From an uncultured Clostridium sp. (lineage in GTDB: Bacteria > Bacillota > Clostridia > UBA1212 > UBA1255), in NCBI GenBank assembly GCA_900555605.1, contig USLW01000059.1, forward strand, positions 1 to 9,358: a DNA stretch of 9,358 nucleotides, given 5' to 3'. A program made the position numbers and the translations under genes. The notes under the pieces are model-generated. The model did not search any database and was not told where the DNA came from. It saw nothing but the letters and a program-made list of their open reading frames with translations. Positions within the stretch are counted from its first letter, which is position 1; the number at the start of each line of letters is the position of its first letter. This document shows positions 7,148 through 9,358 of the stretch, in pieces.

Positions 7148-7501
7148 ATGAAAGTAAGCGAAATCATTAAAATTCTTGAAGCGAAGGTATTGACCGGGGA
7201 GGATCATCTGGATCTGGAGGTTTATTCCGGATGCGGTGCAGACCTGATGAGTGACGTGATGGCATTCGTAAAAGAGAGTGTCATTTTGTGCACAGGTCTG
7301 GTAAATGCGCAGGTAGTGAGAACTGCGGAAATGATGGATATCCGGGTGATTTGTTTTGTACGGGGAAAGGTTCCCGGAGAGCAGATCGTCGAATTGGCAA
7401 AGGAAAAAGGAATTATTGTACTGACCACGAATCACCCGCTGTTTATTGCCTGCGGAAAGTTGTACAGTGCCGGTATTGTGGGGCGAGGTGTATGGAATTG
7501 A
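7148..7501 (+). CDS. DRTGG domain protein, first copy
   Basis: This is a 117-residue cytoplasmic protein of the DRTGG family, a small fold also found next to phosphotransacetylase and HPr kinase and, as stand-alone genes, in hydrogenase-linked clusters of Clostridia. It opens MKVSEIIKILEAKVLTGE, followed by the SGCGADLMSDVMAF strand-turn, a hydrophobic core, VICFVRGKVPGEQIVELAKEKGI and a C-terminal TTNHPLFIACGKLYSAGI. The literal D-R-T-G-G string is absent, as in many members. Biochemical role is unknown; a ligand-sensing or scaffolding part of the redox module is inference. The ATG at 7148 follows AAAGGGCGGG (7133-7142); an out-of-frame ATG at 7144 lies in the spacer. It overlaps the next gene by 10 nt and probably shares the valS transcript. 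Confidence 0.82.
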   Translation: MKVSEIIKILEAKVLTGEDHLDLEVYSGCGADLMSDVMAFVKESVILCTGLVNAQVVRTAEMMDIRVICFVRGKVPGEQIVELAKEKGIIVLTTNHPLFIACGKLYSAGIVGRGVWN

Positions 7502-7935
7502 ATGAAACGGGAGACGCGGTTGTAAAACTGCATTATGACATAGATGCCGAAGACTTTTCAGCAGCGGGCGAGGCTTCCAGCGGCGTCAAAAAGACGCTGA
7601 ACCGGCTCGGCGTAGCGCCCAATGTGGTGAAACGGGTTGCGATTGCCATGTATGAGGCGGAGATCAACGCGGTGATACATGCAGGCGGCGGAGCCGCGGA
7701 CGTTGCAATCAGTCCGGAAAAGATTATTGTGGTGATCTCTGACAACGGACCAGGCATTCCGAATATTGACCAGGCAATGCAGGAGGGGTGGTCTACTGCC
7801 TCGGAAACCGTCCGGGAGCTGGGTTTCGGGGCAGGAATGGGTCTGCCGAATATGAAGCGTTATACGGATGAACTGAAAATTGAAAGTACGGTAGGAAAGG
7901 GTACAGCAGTAACACTCATCGTAAACATACAATAA
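7492..7935 (+). CDS. GHKL ATPase, RsbT/RsbW-like (anti-sigma / partner-switch kinase type)
   Basis: This 147-residue protein is an almost bare Bergerat (GHKL) ATP-binding domain, as in serine kinases of partner-switching systems. The N box is E-A-E-I-N-A-V-I-H-A (Glu55, Asn59), the G1 box DNGPGIP (84-90) and the G2 box GFGAGMGLP (111-119), which resembles RsbT more than SpoIIAB. No dimerisation/His domain or membrane segment is present, so it is not a sensor histidine kinase. The start is ATG 7492, with GAGG (7485-7488) close upstream; the frame is open further 5' to 7288, but that part overlaps the DRTGG gene and shows no homology. TTG 7498 is an alternative start with better spacing. It lies between the DRTGG and the hydrogenase-like genes (11-nt gap to the latter), so it may relay the redox signal by phosphorylating a partner; the partner is not in the window. 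Confidence 0.85.
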   Translation: MELNETGDAVVKLHYDIDAEDFSAAGEASSGVKKTLNRLGVAPNVVKRVAIAMYEAEINAVIHAGGGAADVAISPEKIIVVISDNGPGIPNIDQAMQEGWSTASETVRELGFGAGMGLPNMKRYTDELKIESTVGKGTAVTLIVNIQ

Positions 7936-7946
7936 AGGTGATACAT

Positions 7947-9266
7947 ATGTCTGATTATTTCCATTCTGTCGAACTGGACGAACGCCTGTGCAAAGGCTGT
8001 ACAAATTGTATCAAACGATGTCCCACGGATGCAATCAGAGTCAGAAAAGGCAAAGCGCGGATTATGAATGAGCGTTGCATTGACTGCGGAGAATGCGTGC
8101 GGATCTGTCCGTATCGTGCAAAGGTCGCACATACGGATTCACTGGATATTTTAGCCGATTATCAATATACGGTGGCATTGCCGGCGCCTACGCTGTACAT
8201 GCAGTTCAATCAAAATTATACGAGAGAGCATATCGTATATGCACTAAAACTGCTGGGTTTCGATTATGTGTACGAAGTGGCGAGAGGCGCGGAAATCGTA
8301 ACAGAAGCAACGGACCGCCTGATGGAAAAGCCGGACACAGAGCTGCCTTTGATTTCGTCTGCCTGTCCTGCGGTGGTGCGGCTTATCCAAGTGCGGTTTC
8401 CCAGCCTGATTCCGCATTTAGTACCGGTGAAGTCTCCTATGGAGATTTCCGCTATGAACGCCCGGAGAGAGTTCTGCGAGGCCAATCATGTTGCGCCGGA
8501 GGATGTAGGCGTGTTTTTTATATCGCCCTGTGCCGCGAAGATGACGAGCGTCCGGGCGCCGATTGAATTGAAAAGGTCTAATGTGGATGGCGTGTTTTCC
8601 ATTAAGACCATTTATTTTAAGCTGCTGAAGCTGCTGTCCAAAATGAAGGACAAGGAAGTGGAGAATTTTCTTCAGGCTGGTCATAAGGGGATTCGATGGG
8701 CTTCTACGGGCGGGGAGGCGCTGGCGCTGAAGACAGATAAGGTGCTTTCCGTCGACGGGATCCAGAATGTTGTACATATTTTTGATGAGCTGGAAAACGA
8801 TAAAATAGAGGATGTTGATTTTATCGAGGCTTCTGCGTGCACAGGAGGCTGCCTGGGCGGCCCGCTTACAGTGGAGAATCTGTATGTGGCCAAAACCAGA
8901 AATCGGCGGTATATCAATATGACGCCGCGGATGCTGTACCCGGTATCGGATACAGAGCTTCAGGAAAATGCATGGGAGGTGGTGCCGACCCACCGGGATG
9001 TTACGACATTGGACAGCGATATCACCGAGGCGATGAAAAAGCTGCGGAATATGAACGAAATTTATGAACAGCTGCCGGCACTTGACTGCGGCGCCTGCGG
9101 CGCGCCGAGCTGCAGAGCGCTGGCGGAGGACGTGGTGCGGGGCTATGCAAGCACTACGGATTGTATTTTTATATTACGTGAAAAAGTCAGAGAACTGGCA
9201 CAGCAGATGATTGTGCTGGAGGGGATGATGCCCCCGGTTATGGATAGGGAGGATTCAAACACATGA
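7947..9266 (+). CDS. Putative sensory [FeFe]-hydrogenase (HydS-like, ferredoxin-fused)
   Basis: This 439-residue protein begins with two 4Fe-4S ferredoxin motifs (Cys 15, 18, 21, 25 and 44, 47, 50, 54). The [FeFe]-hydrogenase domain follows, with its three H-cluster motifs: ISSACP (L1, Cys140), ISPCAAK (L2, Cys195, Lys198) and EASACTGGC (L3, Cys298, Cys302). All four cubane ligands and the cyanide-binding Lys are kept, but the proton-transfer Cys is Ala139, and the two methionines by the active site are Ser193 and Ser296. This is the pattern of sensory groups C/D rather than of high-turnover enzymes. A C-terminal four-cysteine Fe-S domain (381, 384, 389, 406) follows; there is no PAS domain, pointing to group D. 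ATG 7947 has AAAGGTG six bases upstream; the GTG at 7938 is inside that site. Its TGA overlaps the next gene's ATG. Sensor role is inferred; maturases HydEFG would be encoded elsewhere. Confidence 0.88.
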   Translation: MSDYFHSVELDERLCKGCTNCIKRCPTDAIRVRKGKARIMNERCIDCGECVRICPYRAKVAHTDSLDILADYQYTVALPAPTLYMQFNQNYTREHIVYALKLLGFDYVYEVARGAEIVTEATDRLMEKPDTELPLISSACPAVVRLIQVRFPSLIPHLVPVKSPMEISAMNARREFCEANHVAPEDVGVFFISPCAAKMTSVRAPIELKRSNVDGVFSIKTIYFKLLKLLSKMKDKEVENFLQAGHKGIRWASTGGEALALKTDKVLSVDGIQNVVHIFDELENDKIEDVDFIEASACTGGCLGGPLTVENLYVAKTRNRRYINMTPRMLYPVSDTELQENAWEVVPTHRDVTTLDSDITEAMKKLRNMNEIYEQLPALDCGACGAPSCRALAEDVVRGYASTTDCIFILREKVRELAQQMIVLEGMMPPVMDREDSNT

Positions 9267-9358
9267 AAGTATCTGAAATTGCAAACAGGCTGGATATGAA
9301 GCTGCTGTCCGGCGATCCGGACAGAGAAATCAGCGGCGTCTATACCTGCGACCTGCTG
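9263..9358 (+). CDS. DRTGG domain protein, second copy, 5' part only
   Basis: The first 32 codons of a gene that runs off the right edge. Its ATG overlaps the stop of the hydrogenase-like gene (ATGA), and GGGAGGA at 9248-9254 supplies the ribosome binding site, so it is translationally coupled. The N-terminus begins MKVSEI, as does the DRTGG protein at 7148, then LLSGDPDREISGVYTCDLL, the typical DRTGG-domain opening. The two are diverged paralogues flanking the ATPase and hydrogenase genes. Confidence 0.78.
   Translation, partial: MKVSEIANRLDMKLLSGDPDREISGVYTCDLL

Noticed and set aside
7288..7491. N-terminal extension of the GHKL ATPase back to 7288
   Set aside because: It would overlap the DRTGG gene almost completely, reads as an out-of-frame, low-complexity sequence, and the ATPase domain is complete from 7492.
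7938..7946. GTG start of the hydrogenase-like gene
   Set aside because: The GTG is part of the AAAGGTG ribosome binding site of the ATG at 7947.
8418..8993. Minus-strand frame of 191 codons opposite the hydrogenase-like gene
   Set aside because: It is the shadow of a strongly supported gene with cysteine motifs and has no recognisable family features; the same holds for the minus-strand frame at 6863-7435.
7947..9266. Metabolic HydA catalytic subunit
   Set aside because: The proton-transfer cysteine and both pocket methionines are missing, and the C-terminal four-Cys domain is that of the sensory groups.

Overview
The window looks like chromosomal DNA of a strictly anaerobic Bacillota (Clostridia) bacterium. 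The reasons are strong AGGAGG-type ribosome binding sites with some TTG starts, a lipoprotein with a clostridial lipobox, a CD3324-family small regulator, and a hydrogenase-linked regulatory cassette typical of fermentative Clostridia. Base composition is about half G+C by eye. The genus cannot be fixed from the sequence. All genes lie on the plus strand, and I see no mobile element, CRISPR array, rRNA or tRNA.

Layout. (1) 1-957: the 3' part of a medium-chain-type acyl-CoA synthetase. (2) 958-1229: a promoter and an unusually long structured leader, followed by a 95-codon TTG-started gene for a CD3324/Mor-like helix-turn-helix protein (1230-1517) and a clear intrinsic terminator (1584-1621). 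(3) 1622-4407: a promoter with an extended -10 and an overlapping perfect inverted repeat, then a three-gene ABC importer of the SsuABC/TauABC/ThiYXZ type (lipoprotein binding protein, permease, short ATPase). (4) 4472-7129: valS, encoding valyl-tRNA synthetase, with its own short promoter region and no room for a T-box. (5) 7148-9358 (continuing off the end): DRTGG protein, RsbT/RsbW-like ATPase, a ferredoxin-fused [FeFe]-hydrogenase-like protein, and a second DRTGG protein. These four are separated by 11 nt or less, or overlap, and start only 18 nt after valS.

The most interesting part is the last cassette. The hydrogenase-like protein keeps the four H-cluster cysteines but has Ala in place of the proton-transfer cysteine and Ser in place of both methionines around the active site. 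This pattern is known from putative sensory [FeFe]-hydrogenases (HydS, groups C/D). It sits between a GHKL ATPase of the anti-sigma/partner-switch kinase type and two DRTGG proteins. The likely reading is a hydrogen or redox sensor module controlling fermentative hydrogen metabolism; the bifurcating hydrogenase genes that often follow would lie beyond the right edge. The second signal worth attention is the leader at about 1014-1229: a 57-nt hairpin whose loop is perfectly complementary to an upstream 8-nt stretch that lies inside a possible nine-codon leader peptide.
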